Translations under genes and position numbers: made by a program
The notes under the pieces: generated by a model
Database searches by the model: none
Told to the model about the DNA's origin: nothing
The model's input: the letters and a program-made list of their open reading frames with translations, nothing else
NCBI RefSeq assembly: GCF_001653715.1
Contig: NZ_LWHQ01000026.1
Location: forward strand, 1-64,000
From: Methylobacterium platani
GTDB taxonomy: Bacteria; Pseudomonadota; Alphaproteobacteria; Rhizobiales; Beijerinckiaceae
Reading direction: 5' to 3'
Length of the DNA: 64,000 nt
Part shown: in pieces, positions 1-10,827 of the stretch
How the letters are laid out: every line of letters starts with the position of its first letter
Position numbering within the stretch: position 1 is the first letter of the stretch

Positions 1-196
1 TCGGCAGATAAACCTTACCCCACAAGAGCGTATCCGGTATTAGCTCAAGTTTCCCTGAGTTATTCCGAACCGAAGGGCACGTTCCCACGTGTTACTCACC
101 CGTCTGCCGCTGACACCACGAGGATGCCCGCTCGACTTGCATGTGTTAAGCCTGCCGCCAGCGTTCGCTCTGAGCCAGGATCAAACTCTCAAGTTG
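1..196 (-). rRNA. rrs: 16S ribosomal RNA, 5' end (partial)
   Basis: The minus strand reads as the conserved start of bacterial 16S rRNA: GAGTTTGATCCTGGCTCAG, then AGCGAACGCTGGCGGCAGGC and AACACATGCAAGTCGA. The mature 5' end is estimated near 196 by comparison with the E. coli start and may be off by a few bases. Only about the first 196 nt are inside the window; the rest of the gene lies to the left. The gene is transcribed away from mucR. Confidence 0.97.
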
Positions 197-515
197 AAGA
201 GCTGATCAAAGCTGATCACAACATAAAACGGAAGCACACAACCGATCGGCGTTTCCGCCTGATCGTGTGAGCACCGAAACGTCGGATCAGCATCATCCTA
301 CTCACGATCCAGGCCGAAACCCGGATCCGCAGGGACGACGCCGTCCACGCTTCTCTTTCTCAGATGAACTTGTCAAAGAGCGGCCAGGCCGAAACCGGGG
401 GTATCATCGGCGACAACTGGACCAGCGCCTGACCAAGGTCAGGCTCGCCGGCCCGGATTGTCTCGAAGATGGCTCAGCGCCTGGGCCGCTGTCGCGGCCG
501 GCGCCGATGGGTGGT
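197..515 (-). other. 16S rRNA leader region
   Basis: This stretch is the transcribed leader between the rrn promoter (516-544) and the 16S gene. No credible protein gene is seen; the open frames here lack a ribosome binding site and any recognisable sequence. It holds the boxA-like element at 370-381. The sequence just upstream of 16S (197-240) is comparatively AT-rich, as expected for a precursor processing region, though the pairing partner lies outside the window. Confidence 0.7.
370..381 (-). promoter_or_regulatory. boxA-like antitermination element in the rRNA leader
   Basis: The minus strand reads GCTCTTTGACAA, close to the bacterial boxA consensus (TGCTCTTTAACAA). It lies in the rRNA leader between promoter and 16S gene, where NusB/NusE-dependent antitermination signals are normally found. 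Identification is by motif and position only. Confidence 0.6.
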
Positions 516-544
516 CGTATAGGCCCCGCCTTTCGGCCCGTCAA
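516..544 (-). promoter_or_regulatory. rRNA operon promoter
   Basis: On the minus strand a -35 box TTGACG (539-544) is followed after exactly 17 bp by a -10 box TATACG (516-521). Spacing and orientation fit a sigma-70-type promoter driving the 16S gene, with a start expected near 509 and a leader of about 310 nt. It is the best promoter match in the 197-859 interval. Confidence 0.7.
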
Positions 545-739
545 CCGGTTTGTGAAGCCATCGCGACACCCGCCCGCCTATCCCCCCTCCCCTCTCGCCC
601 ATGGCGCCCATTCCCGACTCGCGCAGTCGGCCACCCATCGCTCCCCGCCCCTCGCGGCGTCGGCCTCGAACCGTCACGCATCCCATGTATTACACAGACG
701 CATAGGGAGAGTTCGCCTCACGACATCCACAGAAATGCG

Positions 740-806
740 ATATCGATAGCGCACAATTTTGTTTCCTGAGTGTAATTCTGTCGCATTCCCAAAAAGAAAT
801 ATTGAC
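740..806. other. AT-rich segment upstream of mucR
   Basis: This block is markedly AT-rich for a GC-rich genome and contains several T-n-A steps. It lies just upstream of mucR. Ros/MucR regulators are known to bind AT-rich DNA and to autoregulate, so this is a plausible operator region. A TTGACC hexamer at 802-807 has no convincing -10 partner. Nothing else is seen between the rrn promoter and mucR. Confidence 0.35.
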
Positions 807-859
807 CTGCAGCGTGCGAACCTTCATGGGGCACGCATTCTGACATCGGAGCCGATTGA

Positions 860-1267
860 ATGCTGGACCAAGATCAAGAAACCAACCTGATTGAACGCGC
901 GGCGGACATCGTGTCGGCCTACGTGTCCAACAACTCCGTGCCGCTCGCCGACCTGCCGGCGCTGATCAACGCGGTGCACCAGTCGCTGAGCCGCCTCGAT
1001 GGCGGGGCGGAGATGGCCGAGGCCGAGAAGCCGGTGCCGCTGATGCCGATCAAGAAGACGGTCACGCCCGACTACCTGATCAGCCTCGAGGACGGCCGTC
1101 AGTACAAGTCGCTCAAGCGCCACCTGTCGACCCGCGGGCTCACCCCCGAGGAGTACCGCCGCAAGTGGGGCCTGCCGCACGACTACCCGATGGTCGCCGC
1201 CAACTACGCCGCCCAGCGCTCGGAGCTCGCCAAGAACAGCGGCCTAGGCCGTCGCCGCAGCGCCTGA
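860..1267 (+). CDS. mucR: MucR/Ros family transcriptional regulator with altered zinc site
   Basis: The 135-residue product is a small DNA-binding regulator of the Ros/MucR family, which controls surface polysaccharide, motility and host-interaction genes in alphaproteobacteria. The N-terminal helical part (about 8-50) is the oligomerisation region. The C-terminal DNA-binding domain shows the family signature LKRHL, TPEEYRRKWGLP and DYPMVA. In Ros the zinc ligands are Cys-x2-Cys and His-x4-His; here the equivalent positions read Ser (SLEDG), Asp, His (RHL) and Arg (STRG), so three of four ligands are replaced. Zinc-less family members that still fold and bind DNA are known. Start ATG at 860 has a GGAG 8 nt upstream. 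A strong terminator follows. Confidence 0.9.
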   Translation: MLDQDQETNLIERAADIVSAYVSNNSVPLADLPALINAVHQSLSRLDGGAEMAEAEKPVPLMPIKKTVTPDYLISLEDGRQYKSLKRHLSTRGLTPEEYRRKWGLPHDYPMVAANYAAQRSELAKNSGLGRRRSA

Positions 1268-1312
1268 GATCCCGGCGGAACCCGCCCGGCGAGAGCGGTG
1301 ATCCACCAAGTT

Positions 1313-1350
1313 GAAAAGGCCCCCGGACCTCGCGGTCCGGGGGCCTTTTC
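1313..1350. terminator. Bidirectional rho-independent terminator between mucR and lon
   Basis: A perfect 17-bp inverted repeat (1313-1329 and 1334-1350) with a TCGC loop has a GC-rich core and A4/T4 ends on each side. It therefore works as an intrinsic terminator in both directions and serves the convergent genes mucR (plus) and lon (minus). Confidence 0.92.
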
Positions 1351-1376
1351 ATATCAGCCACTGATCGGCGCGCGGG

Positions 1377-3800
<2,424 letters not shown>

Positions 3801-3966
3801 TGACTGACTTCCTTGTGTGGTGACGCCCAGGTCCCTCCCCTCGTCGGGAAAAGCAGGAGGAACGGTGGGGGCCGACCGGGCCGCGGGGGTCGGAAACGAG
3901 GAGAGCGGCCGGGTCGCGGCACCGCACCTCGTCTCTGGTGAGCATGCGGCCGCCGCGTCGAGTCTC

Positions 3967-3995
3967 AGGTGGCCCCTCGGGATGCCGCTTTCAAG
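3967..3995 (-). promoter_or_regulatory. Candidate heat-shock (RpoH) promoter for lon
   Basis: On the minus strand a perfect RpoH-type -35 CTTGAAA (3989-3995) is followed 16 bp later by CCACCT (3967-3972), a partial match to the RpoH -10. It lies about 167 bp upstream of the lon start. The -10 match is weak, so this is a candidate only; lon is a heat-shock gene in many proteobacteria. Confidence 0.35.
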
Positions 3996-4054
3996 CACCG
4001 TGCCACTGGAGGCTGAAGGCCACCCGGAGCCGCATCCGGGCTGCTCTCGCAAGA

Positions 4055-4082
4055 GAGGCCGCCGCGGGGTCGCGGCGGCCTC
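4055..4082 (-). terminator. Stem-loop after clpX
   Basis: A perfect 12-bp GC-rich stem (4055-4066 with 4071-4082, loop GGGT) begins 14 nt past the clpX stop. There is no proper U tract, so it may be a weak terminator or a transcript-stabilising hairpin. Confidence 0.45.
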
Positions 4083-4095
4083 CCGGGTCGCGTCG

Positions 4096-5367
4096 TCAGG
4101 CGCTGGCGCTCGCCGGCGTCTCCTTGCCGCGGTCGCCGTGGATGTAGAGCGGCCGCGACTTGCCGTCGACGACCTCCGGCCCGATCACTACCTGCTCGAC
4201 CGAATCGAGGCCGGGCAGGTCGTACATCGTCTCGAGCAGGATGCTCTCCAGGATCGAGCGCAGGCCGCGGGCGCCGGTCTTGCGCTCGATCGCCTTGCGG
4301 GCGACGAGGCTCAGCGCCTCCTCCTGGAACGTCAGGTCGACGTTCTCCATCTCGAACAGGCGCTGGTACTGCTTGACCAGCGCGTTCTTCGGCTCCTGCA
4401 GGATCCGCTTCAGCGCGGTCTCGTCGAGGTCCTCGAGGGTCGCGAGCACCGGGAGACGGCCGACGAATTCGGGGATGAGGCCGAACTTCAGCAGGTCCTC
4501 CGGCTCGACGTTGCGGAAGATCTCGCCGGTGCGGCGGTCGTCCGGCGCCTGGACGGTGGCGCCGAAGCCGATCGACGTGCCCTTGCCGCGGGCCGAGATG
4601 ATCCGCTCCAGGCCCGCGAAGGCGCCGCCGCAGATGAACAGGATGTTGGTCGTGTCGACCTGCAGGAACTCCTGCTGCGGGTGCTTGCGCCCGCCCTGCG
4701 GCGGCACGCTGGCGACCGTGCCCTCCATGATCTTCAGCAGCGCCTGCTGCACGCCCTCGCCCGACACGTCGCGGGTGATCGACGGGTTGTCGGACTTGCG
4801 CGAGATCTTGTCGATCTCGTCGATGTAGACGATGCCGCGCTGCGCCCGCTCGACGTTGTAGTCGGAGGCCTGGAGCAGCTTGAGGATGATGTTCTCGACG
4901 TCCTCGCCGACGTAACCGGCCTCGGTCAGCGTCGTCGCGTCGGCCATCGTGAACGGCACGTCGAGGATGCGCGCCAGGGTCTGGGCCAACAAGGTCTTGC
5001 CCGACCCGGTCGGGCCGATCAGCAGGATGTTGGACTTCGCCAGCTCGACGTCGTTGTGCTTGGTCGCGTGCGCCAGGCGCTTGTAGTGGTTGTGCACAGC
5101 CACCGACAGGACCTTCTTGGCAAAGTCCTGCCCGATGACGTAATCATCGAGGACCCGCCGAATTTCCTTTGGGGTCGGTACGCCGTCCCGCGACTTCACC
5201 AGCGAGGACTTCGATTCCTCGCGAATGATGTCCATGCACAGCTCGACGCACTCATCGCAGATGAAGACGGTCGGGCCCGCGATCAGCTTGCGAACCTCGT
5301 GCTGGCTCTTGCCGCAGAACGAGCAGTACAGCGTGCTCTTCGAGTCGTTGCCGCCAGCCTTGCTCAT
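4096..5367 (-). CDS. clpX: ClpX, ATP-binding subunit of the ClpXP protease
   Basis: ClpX unfolds tagged substrates, such as ssrA-tagged proteins and in alphaproteobacteria cell-cycle regulators, and feeds them to ClpP. The product is 423 aa, the usual length. An N-terminal zinc-binding domain has Cys pairs at 15/18 and 37/40. The AAA+ core follows with Walker A GPTGSGKT (about residue 120), Walker [10 protein letters not shown] and the arginine-rich sensor region. The ATG at 5367 (MSKAGG) matches the family N-terminus and has GGAG 6-7 nt upstream; a TTG 12 nt further out would add four residues. clpP lies 293 bp upstream on the same strand. Confidence 0.97.
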   Translation of the reverse strand: MSKAGGNDSKSTLYCSFCGKSQHEVRKLIAGPTVFICDECVELCMDIIREESKSSLVKSRDGVPTPKEIRRVLDDYVIGQDFAKKVLSVAVHNHYKRLAHATKHNDVELAKSNILLIGPTGSGKTLLAQTLARILDVPFTMADATTLTEAGYVGEDVENIILKLLQASDYNVERAQRGIVYIDEIDKISRKSDNPSITRDVSGEGVQQALLKIMEGTVASVPPQGGRKHPQQEFLQVDTTNILFICGGAFAGLERIISARGKGTSIGFGATVQAPDDRRTGEIFRNVEPEDLLKFGLIPEFVGRLPVLATLEDLDETALKRILQEPKNALVKQYQRLFEMENVDLTFQEEALSLVARKAIERKTGARGLRSILESILLETMYDLPGLDSVEQVVIGPEVVDGKSRPLYIHGDRGKETPASASA

Positions 5368-5660
5368 ATGGGTCTCCAAGTCCCCGACCGGCCCCGCCCC
5401 GGGGACGCGACCGCATCGCTTTTAGATAGTGGCGCCCGGCTAAAGAAACAGTCACCGCCCCCCGCGCCGCCGGGCGCCCGGTGCAGAATCGCGATGCAAA
5501 CACGCAGCCACCGCGGGATCAATCCCACCGATGCGACAGGCTCCCGCCAAATGGCCGCATCAGTGGGCCTGCCTTCGGGAGCGGCCCCTGTCCTTTCGGG
5601 GCAGGCCCTGCCGTCCCGGGACCATCCCGGACCGGCAGGACCTGCCGCCGCCGGGATTCG

Positions 5661-6290
5661 TTACGCCTGGGCCGGAGCCTCGGCGCGCTTCTGCAGCACC
5701 TCGTCGATGAGGCCCCACTCCTTGGCCGCATCGGCGGTCATGAAGTTGTCGCGCTCGAGACCCTGCTCGATCGCCTCGTACTCGCGGCCGGTGTGCTTCA
5801 CGTAGATCTCGTTGAGGCGCCGCTTCAGGGCCTCGATCTCGCGAGCGTGGATCAGGATGTCGGTGGCCTGGCCCTGGAAGCCGCCGGAGGGCTGGTGCAC
5901 CATGATCCGGGCGTTCGGCAGCGCGAAGCGGTGACCGGCCTCGCCGGCGGCCAGCAGCAGCGAGCCCATCGAGGCGGCCTGGCCGACGCAGAGCGTGGCG
6001 ACCGGGCAACGGATGAACTGCATCGTGTCGTAGATCGACAGGCCGGAGGTGACCACGCCGCCCGGCGAGTTGATGTAGAAGGAGATTTCCTTCTTCGGGT
6101 TCTCCGCCTCGAGGAACAGCAGCTGCGCCACGATCAGCGAGGCGGAGTAGTCCTCGACCGGGCCGGTCAGGAAGATGATGCGCTCGCGCAGCAGGCGCGA
6201 GTAGATGTCGAAGGCGCGCTCGCCGCGGCTCGACTGCTCGACCACCATGGGCACGAGCGCGCTGTTGTAATAATCGACCGGATCTCTCAT
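5661..6290 (-). CDS. clpP: ClpP, proteolytic subunit of Clp protease
   Basis: This 209-aa serine protease forms the tetradecameric chamber that works with ClpX (and ClpA). The catalytic triad is visible: Ser107 in GQAASMGS, His132 in IMVHQPSGG and an Asp near residue 181 in LERDNFM. The substrate-binding NSPGG motif is at 74-78. It lies between tig and clpX, all on the minus strand, the standard bacterial order. The 293-bp gap to clpX is long enough for a separate clpX promoter. Confidence 0.97.
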   Translation of the reverse strand: MRDPVDYYNSALVPMVVEQSSRGERAFDIYSRLLRERIIFLTGPVEDYSASLIVAQLLFLEAENPKKEISFYINSPGGVVTSGLSIYDTMQFIRCPVATLCVGQAASMGSLLLAAGEAGHRFALPNARIMVHQPSGGFQGQATDILIHAREIEALKRRLNEIYVKHTGREYEAIEQGLERDNFMTADAAKEWGLIDEVLQKRAEAPAQA

Positions 6291-6401
6291 CTCACTGGCC
6301 CTCTGAACGGAACCCGGCCGCCTCGGGGCGGCCGGGGTAGCGGCGGAAACGTACGACCTCGCAGGCCCCGTCCCCGCCGCCCGTTCGGGACCGGACGAGG
6401 A

Positions 6402-7823
6402 TCAGGCCGGGTTGGACTCACCCGCGGGAGCGGCCTCGGCCGTCTCGGACTTGTCCGAGTCGGTCTTGGCGTCCTCGGCGTCGTCCTCGTCGGCGAACAG
6501 CGCCTCCTTGGAGACGGGCTCCTCGACCAGTTTGACCTGGCCGAGGACGTGGTCAACCACCTTCTCCTCGAACAGCGGGGCGCGCAGCTCGGCCAGCGCC
6601 TGCGGGGTCTTGCGGTAGAAATCCCAGACCTGCTGCTCCTGGCCGGGGAACTGACGGACGCGGGCGATCAGGGCCTGATTCACCTCGTCGTCCGAGATCT
6701 TGATATCGGCGCTCTCGCCGGCCTGCGCAAGCACCAGGCCGAGGCGCACGCGGCGCTCGGCGATCCGGCGGTACTCCGCGCGGGCCTTCTCCTCGGTGGT
6801 GTCCTCGTCCTCGAAGGTCTTGCCGCGGTTCTTCAGGTCCTGCTCGACCTGGGCCCACACGGCGGCGAATTCCTGGTGGACCAGGCTCGGGGGCAGCTCG
6901 AACGAATAGCGGCTGTCGAGGGCGTCGAGGAGGCCCTTCTTCAGCTTCTGGCGCGAGGCCGCCTCGTACTCGCGGCCCATGGTGGTGCGCACGGCGTCCT
7001 TGAGGGCGTCGAGCGAGTCCATGCCGAAGGTCTTGGCGAGTTCGTCGTCGATCGTGAGCTCACCCGGGGCCTTGACGGCCTTCACCACGACGTCGAACTC
7101 GGCGTCCTTGCCGGCGAGGTGCTCGGCGCCGTAGGCCTCCGGGAAGGTGACCTTGACCAGGCGCTCGTCGCCGGCCTTGGCGCCGACCAGCTGGTCCTCG
7201 AAGCCCGGGATGAAGGTGTTCGAGCCGAGGTCGAGGTTGATGTCCTCGCCGGTGCCGCCCTCGAACGGGGTGCCGTCGATGCGGCCGGTGAAGTTGATCA
7301 CCAGGCGGTCGCCGGACTGGGCGGCCTCGCCCTCCGGACGGTCCTCGAACGGGCGGTTGGCCGAGGCCATGCGCTCGATCGTCTCGCTGATCTCCTCGTC
7401 GGAGGCGGTGACGACCTGCTTGGTCAGGCTCACGTCCGACAGGTCGACCAGCTCGAAGGTCGGCATCACCTCGAGGGCGATCGTGAAGGCGAGGTCGGCC
7501 TTGGCGTCGAGCGCCTTCTCGATCGTGTCCTTGTCCTCGGGCATCTGCACCTGAGGCTCGAGGGCGAGCTTGAGCTTGTTGTCCTCGACGATCTTCTGGT
7601 TGGCCTCGTTGACGGCGTTCTGGACGACGTCGGCCATCACGGAGCGACCGTAGACCTTGCGCAGGTGGGCCACCGGCACCTTGCCCGGGCGGAAGCCCTT
7701 GATCTGCACCTTGCCCTTGATCCCGTCGAGCTCGGTCGCGAGCCGGGTCTCCAGCTCCGCCGCCGGGACGACGACCTGGAATTCGCGCTTGAGCCCCTCG
7801 GACTTGGTCTCGGTCACCTGCAT
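6402..7823 (-). CDS. tig: Trigger factor, ribosome-associated chaperone
   Basis: Trigger factor binds ribosomal protein L23 at the exit tunnel and holds nascent chains; it also has prolyl isomerase activity. The 473-aa product shows the N-terminal ribosome-docking signature GFRPGKVP (about residue 45), a central FKBP-type PPIase domain (about 160-245, with [14 protein letters not shown]) and a helical C-terminal domain. It ends in a very acidic, low-complexity tail rich in Asp, Glu, Ser and Lys. The ATG at 7823 is preferred because AAGGCGG lies 10 nt upstream; an ATG three codons earlier is too close to it. The gene leads the tig-clpP-clpX-lon series. Confidence 0.96.
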   Translation of the reverse strand: MQVTETKSEGLKREFQVVVPAAELETRLATELDGIKGKVQIKGFRPGKVPVAHLRKVYGRSVMADVVQNAVNEANQKIVEDNKLKLALEPQVQMPEDKDTIEKALDAKADLAFTIALEVMPTFELVDLSDVSLTKQVVTASDEEISETIERMASANRPFEDRPEGEAAQSGDRLVINFTGRIDGTPFEGGTGEDINLDLGSNTFIPGFEDQLVGAKAGDERLVKVTFPEAYGAEHLAGKDAEFDVVVKAVKAPGELTIDDELAKTFGMDSLDALKDAVRTTMGREYEAASRQKLKKGLLDALDSRYSFELPPSLVHQEFAAVWAQVEQDLKNRGKTFEDEDTTEEKARAEYRRIAERRVRLGLVLAQAGESADIKISDDEVNQALIARVRQFPGQEQQVWDFYRKTPQALAELRAPLFEEKVVDHVLGQVKLVEEPVSKEALFADEDDAEDAKTDSDKSETAEAAPAGESNPA

Positions 7824-7964
7824 CGTCGTCATTCCGCCTTGCACCTTCGAATCCGGCCTCCCCGCGGGCCCGGACGGCGCTGGCTTGCACCGTGCGACGG
7901 GACCATCAGGACAAGGAGCCGGCCCTGCTGCTTGAACCCAATCCGTCGTGTCGCCTGGCGGATG

Positions 7965-8049
<85 letters not shown>

Positions 8050-8245
8050 GACGCTCGCGCCCGGGGCCTTACGCGCCCGGGCGCGGCTCTATAGCATGGT
8101 GGATCGGTCACGCAGCAAGAATTTTAGGCCCCGCCTCGCCGCGGGCCGCCGGCCCGGCTACAAGGCGGCTCCCGACGCGGGGGGAAGCCCGGCCGGCCCG
8201 GCGTCCCGACAATTCCCTCCCGAAACTCCGCCCAAGCGAGGTGCC

Positions 8246-9703
8246 ATGCCGTCGTCCCTGCCGCCCTCGCGCCGCGCGCTGCTCGCCGGCGCCGCCCTCT
8301 CCCTCGCGCCGGGCCTCGTCCGCGCGCAGGGCGGCGCGCCCCGGCCGGCGCCGGGAGGTCCGGCGGGACGTCCGGACGGCAGGCCCGCCGATGCCGGCGC
8401 CGCCGAGGCCGGGCGCCTGACGGCCGCGCCGGGGCGCGCGCGGATCAGGCCGGAGCCGGCGCCCGAGACCCCGGTCTGGACCTTCGACGGACGGTGCGCC
8501 CCGCCGGTCCTGCGGATCAGGCACGGCGAGGCGGTGAGGCTCAAGCTCGAGAACAGGACCGAGCGGCCGCTGTCGCTGCACTGGCACGGCGTGCGCAACC
8601 GCAACGCCATGGACGGGGTCGGCGGGGTGACGCAGGCCCCGGTCGCCCCGGGCGCGAGCTTCCTCTACGAGTTCACGCCCCCGGATGCCGGCACCTCGCT
8701 GATCCGCCCCCTCGTCGTCGGCGGGTCGAGCGAGCCGGCGGGGCGCGGGCTCGCCGGGATGCTGGTGGTCGAGGAGAAGACGCCGCCGGTCGTCGACCGC
8801 GACGTGCCGCTGCTGCTCCAGGACTGGCGCCTGGAGCCGGACGGGACGCTCGCGCCCTTCGGGCAGGTCGCCTTCGCGGCGAGCTCCGGCCGGCTCGGCA
8901 ACGCGCTCACGGTCAACGGCAAGCCGACGCCGGAGACGATCGAGGCGGCGCCGGGCACCCGCCTGCGGCTGCGCCTCGCCAATGCCTGCAACGCCCGGGC
9001 GACCCGGATCCGCTTCGACGGGCTCAAGGCCTGGGTGGCGGCGGTGGACGGGCAGCCGACGGACACGTTCGAGCCGCTGCGCGCCACCCTCCCCTTCCCG
9101 CCCGGCACCCGCTACGACATCCTCCTCGACGTGCCGGGCGCCGCCGAGCCGGCCGGCAGCGTGGTGGCGCTGATCGGCCCCGGCATGCCGCTCGCCCACA
9201 TCGTCGCCAAGGGCGAGCCAGTGGCGGCGCGCCCCGCCGTCGCGCCGATCGGCGAGAACAAGCTGCTGCCGCCGGAGATCAAGCTCCAGAACGCCTTCCG
9301 GCGCGACATCGCCATCGCGGGCGGGGCCGCCCTCGACAAGGCCAAGCCCGAGGCGGCCCCGACCTTCTCCGGCGATCCGAGCCGGATCTGGACCCTCAAC
9401 GGCGCCGCCGGCAGGCCCGAGAACCCGCCGCTGTTCACGGTCAAGCGCAACACCGCGGTGGTGCTGGCTCTCACCAACGGCACCGCCTTCCCGCAATCGC
9501 TGCACCTGCACGGCCACGTCTTCCGGCTGCTGCACCCCCTCGACGACGGCTGGGAGCCCTACTGGCTCGACACGTTCCAGCTGCTCGAGGGCCGCACCGC
9601 CCGCATCGCGTTCCTCGCCGACAATCCCGGCCGCTGGCTCGTCAGCGCCACCGCGCTGGAGCGGTTCGATACCGGATTGTGGGGCTGGTTCGAGGTGACG
9701 TGA
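8246..9703 (+). CDS. Multicopper oxidase-like exported protein missing two of four copper motifs
   Basis: The 485-aa product starts with a Tat-like signal (SRRALLAGAAL, cleavage after VRAQ near residue 28) and has three cupredoxin-like domains as in laccases and SufI/CotA-type proteins. Motif 1 (HWHG, about 112-115) and motif 3 (HLHGH, about 420-424) are present. The second motif, normally His-x-His after DAGT, reads SLIRPLV here. The C-terminal HCHxxxH motif is replaced by WLVSATALERF. A complete trinuclear plus type 1 copper site therefore cannot form, so oxidase activity is doubtful. The ATG at 8246 follows GAGGTG. A 12-bp stem follows the stop. The gene is divergent from tRNA-Leu. Confidence 0.8.
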   Translation: MPSSLPPSRRALLAGAALSLAPGLVRAQGGAPRPAPGGPAGRPDGRPADAGAAEAGRLTAAPGRARIRPEPAPETPVWTFDGRCAPPVLRIRHGEAVRLKLENRTERPLSLHWHGVRNRNAMDGVGGVTQAPVAPGASFLYEFTPPDAGTSLIRPLVVGGSSEPAGRGLAGMLVVEEKTPPVVDRDVPLLLQDWRLEPDGTLAPFGQVAFAASSGRLGNALTVNGKPTPETIEAAPGTRLRLRLANACNARATRIRFDGLKAWVAAVDGQPTDTFEPLRATLPFPPGTRYDILLDVPGAAEPAGSVVALIGPGMPLAHIVAKGEPVAARPAVAPIGENKLLPPEIKLQNAFRRDIAIAGGAALDKAKPEAAPTFSGDPSRIWTLNGAAGRPENPPLFTVKRNTAVVLALTNGTAFPQSLHLHGHVFRLLHPLDDGWEPYWLDTFQLLEGRTARIAFLADNPGRWLVSATALERFDTGLWGWFEVT

Positions 9704-9727
9704 GCCGGTCGCGCCCCGCGCCCGTGC

Positions 9728-9756
9728 GTCCGGCGGTCGCATCCCGACCGCCGGAC
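9728..9756 (+). terminator. Stem-loop after the multicopper oxidase-like gene
   Basis: Perfect 12-bp inverted repeat (9728-9739 with 9745-9756, 5-nt loop) starting 25 nt past the stop codon. No T tract follows, so terminator strength is unclear. Confidence 0.45.
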
Positions 9757-9949
9757 CTGTCCAGTCAAGCTTAGAGCCACGACAGTAAGTCTTTGATGGC
9801 GCCGGTCTTGCCGGCTTTGTTTCTAAAACCACCGACAAGCGCTCAAGAAAACGTGTTAACCTGAGCGAATGCATCGCCGAGATGCTTGGAGCATGCTGGC
9901 GCACTAGCAGCGCGCAACGAGCTGCCGCGCATCGACGAGGATGCCCAGC

Positions 9950-10429
9950 ATGGAACACCAGCCGCTTCGCCACATCCGCGACATTGCCGACGTCGAGACG
10001 CTCCCGCCGCTCCGGAAGGAGGCCCTCCTGGAGGGCCGCCGGGCCCGGCTCGAGCGCTTCGCCGAGATCCTCGAACGCGATCCGGGCCGCAGCTTCGTGA
10101 CCCTGGAGGAGATCGAGTTCGTGCCCCGGAAGCTGCGCGGGGCGATCCGGGCCGACAATTCGCCGCTGAGCTTCGCCTACGCCGATCCGGTGCTGCGGGC
10201 GAGCGGGCTTGCCGGCGACACCTTCGGCGATGCCCGCAGCTTCTTCGAGCTGAGCACCGGCGAGGCCCATCACCTGCTGTGCTCGTGCGTGAACGGGCGC
10301 ACCGTCAAGGCCGGGCCGACCGCCAAGCGCCTGCACCGCCTCGCCACCCGCCGCCCGGGCCTGTGGCTCGCCTATGGCTGCGCCGCGGGCTTCGTCGCCC
10401 TGCCGGGGGCGATGTACCTGTTCGGGTGA
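9950..10429 (+). CDS. Conserved-looking hypothetical protein with one C-terminal membrane segment
   Basis: I do not recognise this 159-aa protein. The first two thirds are charged and helical (rich in Arg/Glu); around residues 100-115 is a segment GEAHHLLCSC that could bind metal but is not a motif I can name. A hydrophobic stretch at the extreme C-terminus (about 140-159) looks like a single membrane anchor. The ATG at 9950 has GAGG about 9 nt upstream; an in-frame ATG three codons earlier abuts that site and is less likely. Codon third positions are GC-rich, supporting real coding. A strong terminator follows 17 nt downstream. Confidence 0.65.
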   Translation: MEHQPLRHIRDIADVETLPPLRKEALLEGRRARLERFAEILERDPGRSFVTLEEIEFVPRKLRGAIRADNSPLSFAYADPVLRASGLAGDTFGDARSFFELSTGEAHHLLCSCVNGRTVKAGPTAKRLHRLATRRPGLWLAYGCAAGFVALPGAMYLFG

Positions 10430-10445
10430 CGGGCGCCCGCCAACC

Positions 10446-10477
10446 GAAAAAGGCCGCCCTCGCGGGCGGCCTTTTTC
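10446..10477. terminator. Bidirectional rho-independent terminator
   Basis: A perfect 14-bp inverted repeat (10446-10459 and 10464-10477) with loop TCGC, flanked by A5 and T5. It separates the upstream plus-strand gene from convergent rpmG. Confidence 0.92.
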
Positions 10478-10514
10478 ATGCCGCGCGAGGCGGCGAGACC
10501 TGACAAGATCAAGC

Positions 10515-10682
10515 TTACTTGATCTTGGTCTCCTTGAACTCGACGTGCTTGCGCGCGACCGGGTCATACTTGCGGAACGACAGCTTATCGGTCTTGGTAC
10601 GGGAGTTCTTCTTCGTGACGTAGAAGAAGCCGGTATCGGCGGTCGAGAGCAGCTTGATCTTGACGGTGACGGCCTTGGCCAT
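10515..10682 (-). CDS. rpmG: 50S ribosomal protein L33, cysteine-free form
   Basis: The 55-aa product is ribosomal protein L33, with the typical [21 protein letters not shown] start and basic, Lys-rich body ending in KFKETKIK-like residues. It contains no cysteine, so it is the zinc-independent (C-minus) form. The ATG at 10682 has AGAGGTC upstream. It is last in a minus-strand series rnr, DUF983, NUDIX, MFS, rpmG, an order common in related Rhizobiales except for the MFS gene. Confidence 0.96.
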   Translation of the reverse strand: MAKAVTVKIKLLSTADTGFFYVTKKNSRTKTDKLSFRKYDPVARKHVEFKETKIK

Positions 10683-10827
10683 GGCGCGACCTCTTGTGGC
10701 TGGGGGTGTTGCGCCCGGAAGACCGAAACGCAAAACGGCCGGGCAGGCCCGGCCAGAACGCGGCGCCTTCCTGCCCCATCACCCTCCGGGCGTCAAGCCC
10801 GGGCGGCCGTCGGCCGCGCTGCCGGCA

